Shown here piece by piece: positions 34,568 through 42,531 of a stretch of DNA of 64,000 nucleotides. The position numbers and the translations under genes are program-made. Below the pieces are notes generated by a model. The model was not told the DNA's origin. It searched no databases and saw only the letters and a list, made by a program, of their open reading frames with translations. This DNA is from Chitinophagaceae bacterium DXS (GTDB lineage Bacteria; Bacteroidota; Bacteroidia; Chitinophagales; Chitinophagaceae): NCBI GenBank assembly GCA_030345135.1, contig CP128386.1:6929001-6993000 (forward strand). Direction: 5' to 3'. Every line of letters starts with the position of its first letter. The stretch's first letter is position 1.

Positions 34568-35392
34568 ATGAAGCAAAAGTTCTTCCTTGTTTTGTTATCT
34601 TCTATTGCATTTTATGCTGCAAAAGCGCAACATCAGTTGACCAAATTATGGTCAACAGATACTATTGTTCCTGTACCTGAATCTGTATTATTTGACGGAC
34701 ATAATAAAGTGTTGTACGTTTCCCTGATAGACGGAGATCCGGGCAAAAAAGACAACCAGGGTGGCGTCGCCAAAATAGGCCTTGACGGTAAGATCATTAA
34801 CATGAACTGGATAACAGGTCTGAGCGCACCTAAAGGAATGGGAATTTACAAAAACACCCTTTATGTTGCCGATATCGACCAGGTTGTAGCCGCAGATATT
34901 ACAACAGGAAAGATCACGCAAAAAATTTCAGTTGATGGTGCCCAATTCCTGAATGATATTACCATATCAAATGACGGAACTGTGTTTGTATCAGACTCCC
35001 GCAAAGGAAATGTGATCGCAATAAAAGGCGGTAAAGTCACTGAATATGCTGCAGACTTCAAAGGACCAAATGGCCTTTTAGCTGTCGGCTCAGATCTATA
35101 TGTACTTGCCAGTGGTACATTATATAAGCTCGATGCAAGTAAACAACGGACTACCATTGCCGAAGGAATGGAAACCAGTACAGATGGAATTGAAGAAGTA
35201 AAACCCGGCGAGTTTATTGTAAGCGCCTGGAGCGGTGTTGTGTATCATGTAGCCAATGGTAAGGCTGAAGTAATGCTTGACACACGCAATGAAAAAAGCA
35301 ATACTGCCGATATTGGATATGACAGCAAGAATAAGATTGTGTATCTGCCGACGTTTTTTAAGAAGTCAGTGGTAGCGTACCAGTATAAGTAG
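34568..35392 (+). CDS. SMP-30/gluconolactonase-like beta-propeller protein
   Basis: 274 residues from the ATG at 34568 (MKQKFFLVLLSSIAFYAAKA signal peptide); a longer frame back to 34517 lies in repeat R2. Six-bladed propeller features: PVPESVLFDGHNKVLYVSLI, GLSAPKGMGIYKNTLYVADI, FLNDITISNDGTVFVSDSRK, FKGPNGLLAVGSDLYVLASG, TSTDGIEEVKPGEFIVSAWS. The N-D and D-S-R positions fit the metal site of SMP-30-type lactonases, but the classical first-blade glutamate region (PES) is only partly convincing, so a lactonase reaction is likely rather than certain. Exported to the periplasm. Single gene. Confidence 0.8.
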   Translation: MKQKFFLVLLSSIAFYAAKAQHQLTKLWSTDTIVPVPESVLFDGHNKVLYVSLIDGDPGKKDNQGGVAKIGLDGKIINMNWITGLSAPKGMGIYKNTLYVADIDQVVAADITTGKITQKISVDGAQFLNDITISNDGTVFVSDSRKGNVIAIKGGKVTEYAADFKGPNGLLAVGSDLYVLASGTLYKLDASKQRTTIAEGMETSTDGIEEVKPGEFIVSAWSGVVYHVANGKAEVMLDTRNEKSNTADIGYDSKNKIVYLPTFFKKSVVAYQYK

Positions 35393-35636
35393 CTTAAAGC
35401 CCAAAGCTTAAAGCCTAAAACCACAAGCGGGTATGTGTGATGCCTTGATGAATATGGATATGCACATTAAAGCTTAAACAGATTCTTAAACGCCAAGTAT
35501 GATTTTTAATGATGCCGCGACTTTTATTGCGGCATCACCATTTAACGAAGAAGGAAGACCGCTGAGCCGTTATTTTAATAGCGAAAAAATTTATTTTTCG
35601 ACGACACACTAGCTTTAGGCTTTAAGCTTTAAGCTC
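35391..35636. repeat. AGCTTAAAGCC repeats in inverted orientation flanking a hairpin
   Basis: AGCTTAAAGCCCAAAGC, TTAAAGCCTAAAA (35391-35421) and AGCTTTAGGCTTTAAGC, TTTAAGCT (35611-35635) are inverted relative to each other. Between them GATGCCGC (35511-35518)/GCGGCATC (35529-35536) makes a GC-rich hairpin that could end the converging SMP-30-like and EamA transcripts, although neither side has a good T-run. The EamA stop codon lies at the edge of the right arm. The unit is the same as the AAAGCC run within R1. Confidence 0.55.
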
Positions 35637-36507
35637 ATGCTTCTCTCTTCCTCATCAACGTAATCATCTGCAAAACAACGGCAGACAAAATCAGCAGGAA
35701 TCCTATATAAAAATATTTGCTCAGGACCTCGTTTTCGTGATAGAGAATAAATGCAAGTATTACGCCATAGACAGGTTCAAGCGTTAAAGTAAGATTCATA
35801 GTAAAGGCGCTGATCTTTTGCAAGGCCCTTATGTATAAAAAGAACGTAAGTATAGTGCAACACCAACTTAAAATAATGAGCCAAAGCCAATCGGTATGCT
35901 GCGGCATATGAACTGCTGATGGAAATAACCATTCGTACAACGGCATCAACAGCGAAAGGCCAAGAAAGCCGCCTGTAAGCTGGTACAGCGTTATGGTTTG
36001 AGGCATATAGCCTTTTACAATCTTTTTGTTGAGTATGGAAACGACCACGGTAAACAAAGCACTCAGTAATCCGATATAAATACCTATAGAAAAATGCAGG
36101 TTGGAGAAATAGATGATACCGATTCCTGCCAGTGCAAATAATCCAAGCAGCACCTCAAAAAAATTAATGCGTTTTTTAAAGAAGATCGGTTCAATGAGTG
36201 CAGACAACAAACCCGATGTTGCCAGACAGGTTAATGCAATGGAAACATTTGAATACTTGATGCTTCCATAAAACAGTAACCAGTGTATTGCCAGCGTAAA
36301 TCCGATAGAAGCTATCTTCAAAAAATCTTTAAAACTGATTCTGTGAATCTTCCCTTGCAAAGCAAACAAAACCCACAATGTTACAGCAGTAATACACATG
36401 CGCCACCACACCAGCCAGCCTTCATTCAATGAAATGGCGCGGCCCAACACACCTGTAAATCCCCACAAAAAAACAGCCACATGTAAGCGAATCAAAGCAG
36501 ATTTCAT
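35635..36507 (-). CDS. EamA/DMT-family transporter
   Basis: 290 residues with ten predicted membrane segments in two EamA halves, starting VAVFLWGFTGVLGRAISLNE and ending IGFLLILSAVVLQMITL followed by MRKREA. YSNVSIALTCLATSGLLSAL in the first half and SAFTMNLTLTLEPVYGVILA in the second are the paired EamA motifs. Members export or import amino acids, nucleotides or other metabolites; substrate not assignable. The gene sits 208 bases downstream of the glycosyltransferase on the same strand, and that gap has its own promoter-like box with a strong overlapping palindrome, suggesting separate control. Confidence 0.92.
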   Translation of the reverse strand: MKSALIRLHVAVFLWGFTGVLGRAISLNEGWLVWWRMCITAVTLWVLFALQGKIHRISFKDFLKIASIGFTLAIHWLLFYGSIKYSNVSIALTCLATSGLLSALIEPIFFKKRINFFEVLLGLFALAGIGIIYFSNLHFSIGIYIGLLSALFTVVVSILNKKIVKGYMPQTITLYQLTGGFLGLSLLMPLYEWLFPSAVHMPQHTDWLWLIILSWCCTILTFFLYIRALQKISAFTMNLTLTLEPVYGVILAFILYHENEVLSKYFYIGFLLILSAVVLQMITLMRKREA

Positions 36508-36618
36508 CCGTCCGTATTTAGTTTATTGGTGGATGTTGCCATAGTCATTGCATAACTGACATCATCCTTTACGCTGACCGCAAGGTTATAGTGTTACAAC
36601 CTTTAACCGGCAAAAGCA

Positions 36619-36668
36619 TGCAAAGGTAGAAATTGCACGTATAAACGCATAAGTTTTATACGTGCACA
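36619..36668 (-). promoter_or_regulatory. Candidate EamA promoter overlapped by a 12-bp palindrome
   Basis: TGCACGTATAAA (36634-36645) and TTTATACGTGCA (36655-36666) form a perfect 12-bp inverted repeat with a 9-base spacer. On the minus strand it immediately precedes TACCTTTG (36621-36628), which fits the TAnnTTTG -7 box, so the palindrome covers the spacer and -33 region. That is the position expected of a repressor or activator site for the EamA gene, whose ATG is about 110 bases downstream. A terminator for the upstream glycosyltransferase is the alternative; it lacks a T-run. Confidence 0.45.
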
Positions 36669-36715
36669 ATTAAGTATTTTCTTTGGTAAATATGTTAGAG
36701 GAGATGTAGTGGTTG

Positions 36716-37522
36716 TTATTTATTCTGTTCAGCTATGAGTTCTTTTTCCTGGTAAGAACTGTTGTCATCTTTTGGCTGACTCAATCTTTTACGGTAGTTT
36801 TTAAACATACTTTGCCACTGAATGCTGAGTACACCAAAAATGCCTTCCTTCAAAATGCCTTTACTCATTTTGCTTACACCAATCTTTCTGTCAACAAACG
36901 TAATGGGAACTTCAACGATGTTAAAACCAAGTTTCCAGGTTGCAAATTTCATTTCAATCTGGAACGCGTAACCAACAAACGTTACCTGGTCAAGATTGAT
37001 CGTTTCAAGCACTTTACGGGTATAACAAACAAAGCCTGCAGTTGGGTCCGCAACCGGCATCCATGTTATCAGTTTGGTATATATGGCGCCACCGCGGGAA
37101 TAGATATGTCTGTCCAAAGGCCAGTTTTCAATCTTTCCGCCCGGCACATACCTGCTACCAACAGCCATATCACCGCTGTGGTATTTACAGGCGTAATACA
37201 ATCTCTCCAGATCTTCAGGATTGTGGGAGAAATCGGCATCCATTTCAAAAATGAATTCATAGCCTTTGGCTAAAGCCCACTTAAATCCGTGGATATAAGC
37301 GGTACCTAATCCAAGCTTTCCTTTTCTTTCTTCCAGAAACAATACATCCGGGTATTTTTCAAAAAGACCTTTCACTATTTCTGCCGTACCATCAGGAGAA
37401 CCGTCGTCAATTACCAGCACATGATATCCCTGCTTCAGATCAAATACTTTCTGAAGAATTGCCGCAATGTTTTCTTTCTCGTTGTATGTGGGTATTATTA
37501 CTAGCTTTTCCAATCGAAACAT
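36716..37522 (-). CDS. Polyprenol-phosphate mannosyl/glycosyltransferase (GT2, Dpm1-like)
   Basis: 268 residues. GT-A motifs: KLVIIPTYNEKENIAAILQK, IDDGSPDGT (Asp39-Asp40), GLGTAYIHGFKWAL, EMDADFSHNPEDL (metal-binding Asp95-x-Asp97), VGSRYVPGG, and the Dpm1-type VADPTAGFVCYTR and GYAFQIEMKF. Length and motifs fit dolichyl/polyprenyl-phosphate mannose synthases without the C-terminal membrane part. These enzymes make polyprenyl-phosphate-sugar donors for envelope glycosylation at the inner membrane face; the sugar is not proven. Upstream is the exonuclease gene with its own terminator between them. Confidence 0.9.
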   Translation of the reverse strand: MFRLEKLVIIPTYNEKENIAAILQKVFDLKQGYHVLVIDDGSPDGTAEIVKGLFEKYPDVLFLEERKGKLGLGTAYIHGFKWALAKGYEFIFEMDADFSHNPEDLERLYYACKYHSGDMAVGSRYVPGGKIENWPLDRHIYSRGGAIYTKLITWMPVADPTAGFVCYTRKVLETINLDQVTFVGYAFQIEMKFATWKLGFNIVEVPITFVDRKIGVSKMSKGILKEGIFGVLSIQWQSMFKNYRKRLSQPKDDNSSYQEKELIAEQNK

Positions 37523-37584
37523 TAAGAAGCAAAAATAGAATTTTAGATTGATAGATTTTTCTTAAATCTATTGACTTATAATCA

Positions 37585-37648
37585 CAAAAAAAGCCACCAG
37601 CCCAATGTTGCCGCTAAATAAAGCGTCCGGACAGGTGGCATCTTTTTT
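37585..37648 (-). terminator. Terminator of the exonuclease gene
   Basis: On the minus strand GCCACC and GGTGGC enclose a loop that contains a smaller CGCT...AGCG stem and are followed by TTTTTTTGTG. It lies just after the exonuclease stop codon. Confidence 0.7.
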
Positions 37649-37660
37649 ATTAGTTAGTCT

Positions 37661-38431
37661 TTACATTTTTTTTAACAAAGTACGGTTGAGTATTTCTGTT
37701 AGCTTTTGCTTTGTATGTAGTGCAAAATCACCCTTCATCATCCAATCATAGTATTGAGGCTCCATTCTTAATACGTCGACAACTGATTTGCCTTTGTGTT
37801 TGCCAAAGTTAAACAGTTCAACCCCGTTTACTTTTACAAAACGGCGTGCAAAATCCACAATATCTTCTTCACCGGTGAATTTGCAAATGGAATCAACTGT
37901 ACAGCCAATGTGCTCATATCGTTCAATCTGCGCTTCCAGTATTTCCGATGTTGCGGCAGCATCTGCTTCGGCACTATGTGCATCCTCAAGTGTTTTATTG
38001 CAATAGAATTTGTAAGCTGCACCCAAAGTTCTTTGCTCCATCATATGAAACACTTTTTGCACATCTACCATTCTTCTCCCTTCAAGGCTGAAATCAAGCC
38101 CTGATCTTAAAAATTCCTCTACCAGCATAGGAATATCAAAGCGATTGCTATTGTATCCCCCAATATCTGCATTATCTAAAAATTGTTTTATTTCATTAGC
38201 CACTTGCTTGAATGATGGTGCATCTTTTACCATTTCATCAGTAATTCCATGAACATCACTTGATGCCTTGGGAATAGGCATTAAAGGGTTGATGAGTTTA
38301 CGTTTTACCTGTTTTGTACCATCAGGTAAAATTTTGACAATTGCAATCTCAACAATTCTGTCGGCACCGATGTTTACACCGGTCGTTTCCAGATCAATAA
38401 AAGCCAAAGGGCGAGTTAATTGTAATTTCAT
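37661..38431 (-). CDS. DEDDh 3'-5' exonuclease, DnaQ-like
   Basis: 256 residues. Exo I motif FIDLETTGVNIGADRIVEIA (Asp13, Glu15), Exo II GGYNSNRFDIPMLVEEFL, Exo III HSAEADAAATSEI (His and Asp of DEDDh). The C-terminal part (about 205-256) has LFNFGKHKGKSVVDVLRMEP and YYDWMMKGDF, the small DUF3820-type 'quinol-like' module often attached to such exonucleases. It probably removes 3' nucleotides from DNA or short oligonucleotides. It follows mpl on the same strand with a 109-base gap, so co-transcription is possible. Whether it serves as a polymerase III epsilon subunit cannot be told. Confidence 0.9.
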   Translation of the reverse strand: MKLQLTRPLAFIDLETTGVNIGADRIVEIAIVKILPDGTKQVKRKLINPLMPIPKASSDVHGITDEMVKDAPSFKQVANEIKQFLDNADIGGYNSNRFDIPMLVEEFLRSGLDFSLEGRRMVDVQKVFHMMEQRTLGAAYKFYCNKTLEDAHSAEADAAATSEILEAQIERYEHIGCTVDSICKFTGEEDIVDFARRFVKVNGVELFNFGKHKGKSVVDVLRMEPQYYDWMMKGDFALHTKQKLTEILNRTLLKKM

Positions 38432-38540
38432 TACAGCGAAAATTATTTAAACGTTGCGAATGTACTACGCTTTTTCAAGTAAATAATAAGATTAGAATAT
38501 GCGGAAATATTTTAAGATCTATGCAGGTTTTATGCCGTTT

Positions 38541-39911
38541 TTATTGGATGTGTAGGCCAATATTGCCTATCACTTTTTCCAAAGCCAGACCATCATAATT
38601 GCCACTGCTCATGAGCAACAGATTGCTGTTGTTATAGTTTTGCGATTCCATCCATTTATCCAGTTCATCTTTATCGTTAATCACAATAAGTTCTTGTTTG
38701 TTAAACCCTTCCTTCACTTTTTCAGCGGGCAAATCAGGCATTCTTTTTAGTTCCAAAGCATGTTTTGAATAGAAGACAACCGCAGCATCAGCTTTATCCA
38801 TCGCGCCATCATATTCGTGCATAAACTGCTCGTTCAGGCTGCTATATGTGTGCAATTCCAGAACTGCATATAGTTTTCTTTCAGGGAATTGTTGCTTCAC
38901 AGCTTCAATAGTAGCCTTTACTTTACTGGGCGCGTGGGCGAAATCCCTGTAAACATTGGCTTGTGCGCTGGTTGCAAACAATTCCAGCCTTTTAGAAGCT
39001 CCGGTAAAAGATTTTATGCTACTTACAAACATTTCAGCATCAACTGCCAGATCCTTGCAGGCATACCATGCTGCATGCAGGTTTAACAGGTTGTGCTCGC
39101 CAAATACTTTAAGTTCACCTTTATGACCGTCTATTGTCACGGTAGTCTTTCCATTTTCAATTGAATGTTCCGGAACCCCGTAAGGCTGATAACGGATATC
39201 GGCCCGCCGGTGCTTTTCAACCAGTTCTTTTAATACCGCATCAGTTTCATTATAGATCAACAAACCATTCTTTTCAATCTTATCGATAAAAATTCTAAAC
39301 TGTTCAAGATAAATGTCGAATGTTGGGAACACGTTGATATGATCCCAGGCTATTCCCGTTATTATAGCCACGTGCGGATATAAAAAATGGAATTTGGGCA
39401 GTTTTTCAATGGCGCTGGCTGGGTACTCATCACCCTCGCAAACAATCACCGGGGCATCCGTAACGTTTACACTTTGATCAAATCCTTCTAATCTTGCACC
39501 CACCATCCAATCAAAAGGCTTGCCTGTACTTTTCAGCACATGCATAATCATGCTGGTTGTTGTTGTTTTACCATGGCTTCCGCCAACTACCACACGTTTT
39601 TTGTGAATGCTTTCGCTGTAAATAAATTCCGGAAAGGAATAGATCTTTAACCCCAATTCACGGGCCTTTGCCATTTCCGGATTATCATTTTTGGCATGCA
39701 TACCGAGAATAACGGCATCCAGATCACTTGTGATCTTGCTTACATCCCATCCTATTTTTTCAGGGAGCAAACCTTCATTTAACAGATTTTTTCTTGCAGG
39801 CTCAAATATTTCGTCATCCGTTCCTGTTACTATATAACCTTTTCTTTTTAAAGCAATTGCAAGCTGGTGCATTACGCTGCCACCTATTGATATAAAATGA
39901 ACTTTTGCCAT
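38541..39911 (-). CDS. mpl: UDP-N-acetylmuramate:tripeptide ligase Mpl
   Basis: 456 residues of the Mur-ligase family. Rossmann start HFISIGGSVMHQLAIALKRK, ATP loop VGGSHGKTTTTS (about 109-120), DWMVGARLEGFDQSVN, VCEGDEYPASAIEKLPKFHF, ITGIAWDHINVFPTFDIY, and FRDFAHAPSKVKATIEAV in the C-terminal domain. The glutamate-rich GDEYPAS and the DHINVFP signature separate Mpl from MurC. Mpl attaches recovered L-Ala-gamma-D-Glu-meso-Dap tripeptide to UDP-MurNAc in cell-wall recycling. Divergent from the small lipoprotein/ytxJ pair. Confidence 0.92.
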   Translation of the reverse strand: MAKVHFISIGGSVMHQLAIALKRKGYIVTGTDDEIFEPARKNLLNEGLLPEKIGWDVSKITSDLDAVILGMHAKNDNPEMAKARELGLKIYSFPEFIYSESIHKKRVVVGGSHGKTTTTSMIMHVLKSTGKPFDWMVGARLEGFDQSVNVTDAPVIVCEGDEYPASAIEKLPKFHFLYPHVAIITGIAWDHINVFPTFDIYLEQFRIFIDKIEKNGLLIYNETDAVLKELVEKHRRADIRYQPYGVPEHSIENGKTTVTIDGHKGELKVFGEHNLLNLHAAWYACKDLAVDAEMFVSSIKSFTGASKRLELFATSAQANVYRDFAHAPSKVKATIEAVKQQFPERKLYAVLELHTYSSLNEQFMHEYDGAMDKADAAVVFYSKHALELKRMPDLPAEKVKEGFNKQELIVINDKDELDKWMESQNYNNSNLLLMSSGNYDGLALEKVIGNIGLHIQ

Positions 39912-39958
39912 AAGATGGCAAATGTGAGAAATAATCTGAAAAAAAAGTGGACGAATAC

Positions 39959-39966
39959 TATCTTTG
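39959..39966 (+). promoter_or_regulatory. Candidate -7 box for the small lipoprotein-ytxJ unit
   Basis: TATCTTTG fits TAnnTTTG and lies 41 bases upstream of the small lipoprotein ATG, inside the divergent gap shared with mpl. No clear -33 element; single-box evidence only. Confidence 0.3.
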
Positions 39967-40007
39967 CACGCAAAAATCAGGCGTTTTTAACGCTCTTCAG
40001 TTAATCT

Positions 40008-40130
40008 ATGAACAGAAAATTACTTATACTCCTTTGTTGCGTGATGCTCAGCCTGGCGGTAACATCTTGTGTTACAGCAGGAAAAGGCGGTCACTGCCCC
40101 ACAAACGATAAGAATTTTTTCAGGCGCTAA
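40008..40130 (+). CDS. Very small lipoprotein
   Basis: Forty codons from ATG at 40008 to TAA at 40128-40130: MNRKLLILLCCVMLSLAVTS, CVTAGKGGHCPTNDKNFFRR. This is a textbook lipoprotein signal (lipobox VTSC, Cys21) followed by only 20 mature residues, with a GKGGHCP motif and a basic end. It ends 19 bases before the ytxJ start, so the two genes very likely share one mRNA. Too short for usual gene callers, but the intact signal peptide and tight spacing argue it is real. Function unknown; possibly a surface or periplasmic tether. A longer ytxJ frame starting at 40069 overlaps it and is less likely. Confidence 0.7.
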   Translation: MNRKLLILLCCVMLSLAVTSCVTAGKGGHCPTNDKNFFRR

Positions 40131-40149
40131 CGCCAAATTTTTCATCAGT

Positions 40150-40482
40150 ATGAATTGGAAAACACTTAATGCTCCCGAACAAATCGCGGAGATACTGGAT
40201 AATTCATTTCGCCAGCCCCAGGTAATTTTCAAGCACAGCACACGATGCAGTATCAGCAGCATGGCTAAAAACAGGCTTGAAAGAAGTGAGCAACCGGAAA
40301 ATACCGAATTCTATTATCTCGATCTGATTGCACACAGAGATATCTCTAATAAGATCGCAACCGACTTCGATGTTTATCATGAATCTCCCCAGGTATTACT
40401 CATCAGAAACGGAGAATGCACCTATTCCGAAAGCCATATGGGCATTTCAATGGAAGAGCTGGAGGAGCAGATTGCAAATTGA
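40150..40482 (+). CDS. ytxJ: YtxJ-type thioredoxin-like protein (bacillithiol-system)
   Basis: 110 residues from the ATG at 40150 (MNWKTLNAPEQIAEILDNSF), the usual start for this family; an ATG-like frame start at 40069 would overlap the lipoprotein gene. The motif KHSTRCSISSMAKNRLER has Cys33-x-x-Ser36 instead of a thioredoxin CxxC, as in monothiol bacilliredoxins. YLDLIAHRDISNKIATDFDV and HESPQVLLIRNGECTYSESH complete the thioredoxin fold with the cis-proline. YtxJ proteins are thought to remove bacillithiol or other thiols from mixed disulfides. Cytoplasmic. Second gene of a two-gene unit. Confidence 0.88.
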   Translation: MNWKTLNAPEQIAEILDNSFRQPQVIFKHSTRCSISSMAKNRLERSEQPENTEFYYLDLIAHRDISNKIATDFDVYHESPQVLLIRNGECTYSESHMGISMEELEEQIAN

Positions 40483-40487
40483 TTGGA

Positions 40488-40625
40488 TTTGAAATTTGAG
40501 ATTACAGATTTGAGATTAGTATAGAGTATCAAACTTTAATGTGTGGGCGCATTTGTTTATCCGCCTACCTGAAACCTGATACCTGATACCTGATTGCTTA
40601 TAGCTAGTAGCTGATAGCTAATTGC
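40488..40625. repeat. Short-period degenerate repeats between ytxJ and the oxidoreductase gene
   Basis: GGATTTGAAATTTGAGATTA, CAGATTTGAGATTAG and later CCTGAAACCTGATACCTGAT, ACCTGATTGC, TTATAGCTAGTAGCTGATAG and CTAATTGC. Units of 7-9 bases, imperfect. No gene. Confidence 0.6.
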
Positions 40626-40671
40626 AACTTTCCCCCCAACCTTCTTATATTGTGCTTAAATTCTTCACCAT

Positions 40672-41316
40672 ATGATCATAACTGTTTTTGGAGCAACCGG
40701 ACAGGTTGGTAAATACATTGTAACAAAAGCGCTTGCGCAAGGTCATCATGTAAGAGCATTTGGCAGAAACGTAACGTCTTTAATGGACGAGGCCGATAGA
40801 AATCCGAATCTTAAAGCTATCACGGGATACGTATTTGAACAGCGCGATGTGTTTGAAGCAGTGAAGGGCGCCGATGCTGTTCTTTCGGTTCTTGGCGGCT
40901 CTTTTGACGGCACTGACAAAACGAGGAGCCTGGGCATTAAGAACATTGCCACTCAAATGGAAAAAGCAGGTGTAAAAAGAATTATTGCTGTGGGCGGACT
41001 AGGTATTTTACCGGATGAAAAACATGAATACAGGATCTACCGCCATGATTACCCAAAAGAGTATCTGCCCGTTGGAGAGGAGCATCTGCACGCTTATTTG
41101 AATTTAAAACAATCATCGCTGGACTGGACCTTTCTTTGCTGTCCGGATATTAAAGACAATCCGGGCGACGACCGCTATGTAACCGCGAAGGAAAAGATTC
41201 CGACTCCTAATCTTAATAAAATTTCAGCAGGCAACATTGCATTTTTTATGTTGCAGGAATTGAAACAGAATAACTATATCCAGCACAGAGTTGGAATTTC
41301 AGACTCTGTAGAATAA
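40672..41316 (+). CDS. NAD(P)-binding oxidoreductase, atypical SDR
   Basis: 214 residues. Nucleotide-binding VFGATGQVGKYIVTKALAQG (GATGQVG, residues 7-13), arginine after the second strand (VRAFGRN) favouring NADPH, GADAVLSVLGGSFDGTDKTR, GVKRIIAVGGLGI. This fits the NAD(P)H-binding NmrA/BVR-B-like atypical SDR group, which lacks the YxxxK catalytic pair and often acts as a flavin or biliverdin reductase or a redox sensor. Substrate unknown. The start ATG at 40672 is preceded by repeats. The TSUP transporter follows after 75 bases and may be in the same unit. Confidence 0.85.
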   Translation: MIITVFGATGQVGKYIVTKALAQGHHVRAFGRNVTSLMDEADRNPNLKAITGYVFEQRDVFEAVKGADAVLSVLGGSFDGTDKTRSLGIKNIATQMEKAGVKRIIAVGGLGILPDEKHEYRIYRHDYPKEYLPVGEEHLHAYLNLKQSSLDWTFLCCPDIKDNPGDDRYVTAKEKIPTPNLNKISAGNIAFFMLQELKQNNYIQHRVGISDSVE

Positions 41317-41391
41317 TGCAGACAGCGTATTTGCAGACGGGTCCGGGGCCGGTCTGCAAATGCCTGAATATATTTAAAGAATACACTATTG

Positions 41392-42174
41392 ATGATCGCA
41401 GGTTATATAGCAGCCGTTTTTATTGGCATTTCTTTAGGATTGATTGGTGGGGGCGGCTCTATTTTAACCATACCCGTTCTTGTTTATCTTTTTGGTCTTT
41501 CTCCGTTGCAGGCAACAGGTCACTCGCTGTTTATTGTAGGTGCAACAAGCCTTGCCGGCGCTTTTGCTAATTTTAAAAGAGGCAATGTTCATACAGTTAC
41601 AGCTGTTTATTTCAGCCTCTCCTCAACTATTACCGTCTTTTTAGCGAGACGCTTTCTATTACCGGCTATTCCAACAGATATAATCACCATTGGCAATTTT
41701 GTAGTAACAAAGTCGCTCTTCACAATGCTGCTTCTTGCAATAGTGATGATGTTTGCAGCAGTAAAAATGGTTTCTGCCAAAAGTGAAGAGGATGTAACGC
41801 ATCGCCTGGAAAGCAATATCCTGATGATTGTGATCAGTGGCATTGGCGTTGGTTTACTCACCGGACTGCTGGGCGCGGGTGGAGGATTTTTAATTATACC
41901 GATACTTATATTTCAATTCCGCCTGCCTATGAAACAGGCCATAGGCACATCGTTACTTATCATTACCATCAATTCTTTGTTCGGATTTCTCGGCGATCTT
42001 TTTAATGAAAAGATCAACTGGGAACTGTTGCTTTCAGTTTCCGCGCTGTCTATAATTGGTGTGTACATCGGAAGTAGATTGGGAGAAAAGGTGCAGGGGG
42101 AAAAACTGAAACGCGGATTTGGATGGTTTGTGATGGTGATGGGAGTTTATATAGTGATCAGGACCTTGATGTGA
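41392..42174 (+). CDS. TSUP-family (TauE/SafE) membrane transporter
   Basis: 260 residues from the ATG at 41392, one codon after an in-frame TTG. Eight membrane segments in two halves, each with the family motif: GISLGLIGGGGSILTIPVLV with LSPLQATGHSLFIVGATSLA and GVGLLTGLLGAGGGFLIIPI with RLPMKQAIGTSLLIITINSL. TSUP proteins move sulfite, sulfonates, or other small organic or sulfur anions across the inner membrane; no sulfur-metabolism gene is nearby. Possible operon with the upstream oxidoreductase. Confidence 0.93.
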   Translation: MIAGYIAAVFIGISLGLIGGGGSILTIPVLVYLFGLSPLQATGHSLFIVGATSLAGAFANFKRGNVHTVTAVYFSLSSTITVFLARRFLLPAIPTDIITIGNFVVTKSLFTMLLLAIVMMFAAVKMVSAKSEEDVTHRLESNILMIVISGIGVGLLTGLLGAGGGFLIIPILIFQFRLPMKQAIGTSLLIITINSLFGFLGDLFNEKINWELLLSVSALSIIGVYIGSRLGEKVQGEKLKRGFGWFVMVMGVYIVIRTLM

Positions 42175-42184
42175 TCAGGATTAG

Positions 42185-42295
42185 TCTGGACCGGGATTTA
42201 GGGGATTCACGGGATTAATTTTGACGGTTAATTGGGAGAATTTGTCGGGATCGGGATTGGGAGGATTTGGGGATGAAAGGATTGTTCTCAACAGC
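42185..42295. repeat. GGGATT-type simple repeats
   Basis: CCGGGATTTAGGGGATTCAC, GGGATTAATTTTGACGG, then AATTTGTCGGGATCGGGATT, GGGAGGATTTGGGG. Imperfect GGGATT units that differ in sequence from the repeats in neighbouring gaps. No gene seen. Confidence 0.5.
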
Positions 42296-42335
42296 GGTTT
42301 AAATTGATTTCTTGAGTTAACAAAAGATACCTCGA

Positions 42336-42371
42336 ATAAGCAAAAGAAAAGCCGGCGCGTTAACACCGGCT
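42336..42371 (-). terminator. Terminator downstream of the deoxynucleoside kinase
   Basis: AGCCGG (from 42350) and CCGGCT (to 42371) arms; on the minus strand the hairpin is followed by TTTTCTTTTG. It lies about 160 bases past the kinase stop and could also terminate the converging TSUP transcript. Confidence 0.6.
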
Positions 42372-42439
42372 CTAAATAATATCAGAAATCAAAAAATCAT
42401 ACATCAGACATCTCTTTTCACGCCTTACACCTCAAGCCT

Positions 42440-42531
42440 CACACCACTACATCGTACACCGTACATCTTACATCGTACACCTTACATCGTACACTGTACA
42501 TCTCACATCTTACATCTTACATCCTACATTC
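42440..42531. repeat. TACATCGTACACC/TACATCTTACATC tandem repeat
   Basis: About nine imperfect 9-10-bp units (ACATCGTACACC, GTACATCTTACATC, GTACACTGTACATC and variants) end at the stop codon of the kinase gene. Different in sequence from every other simple repeat in the window. Confidence 0.7.
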
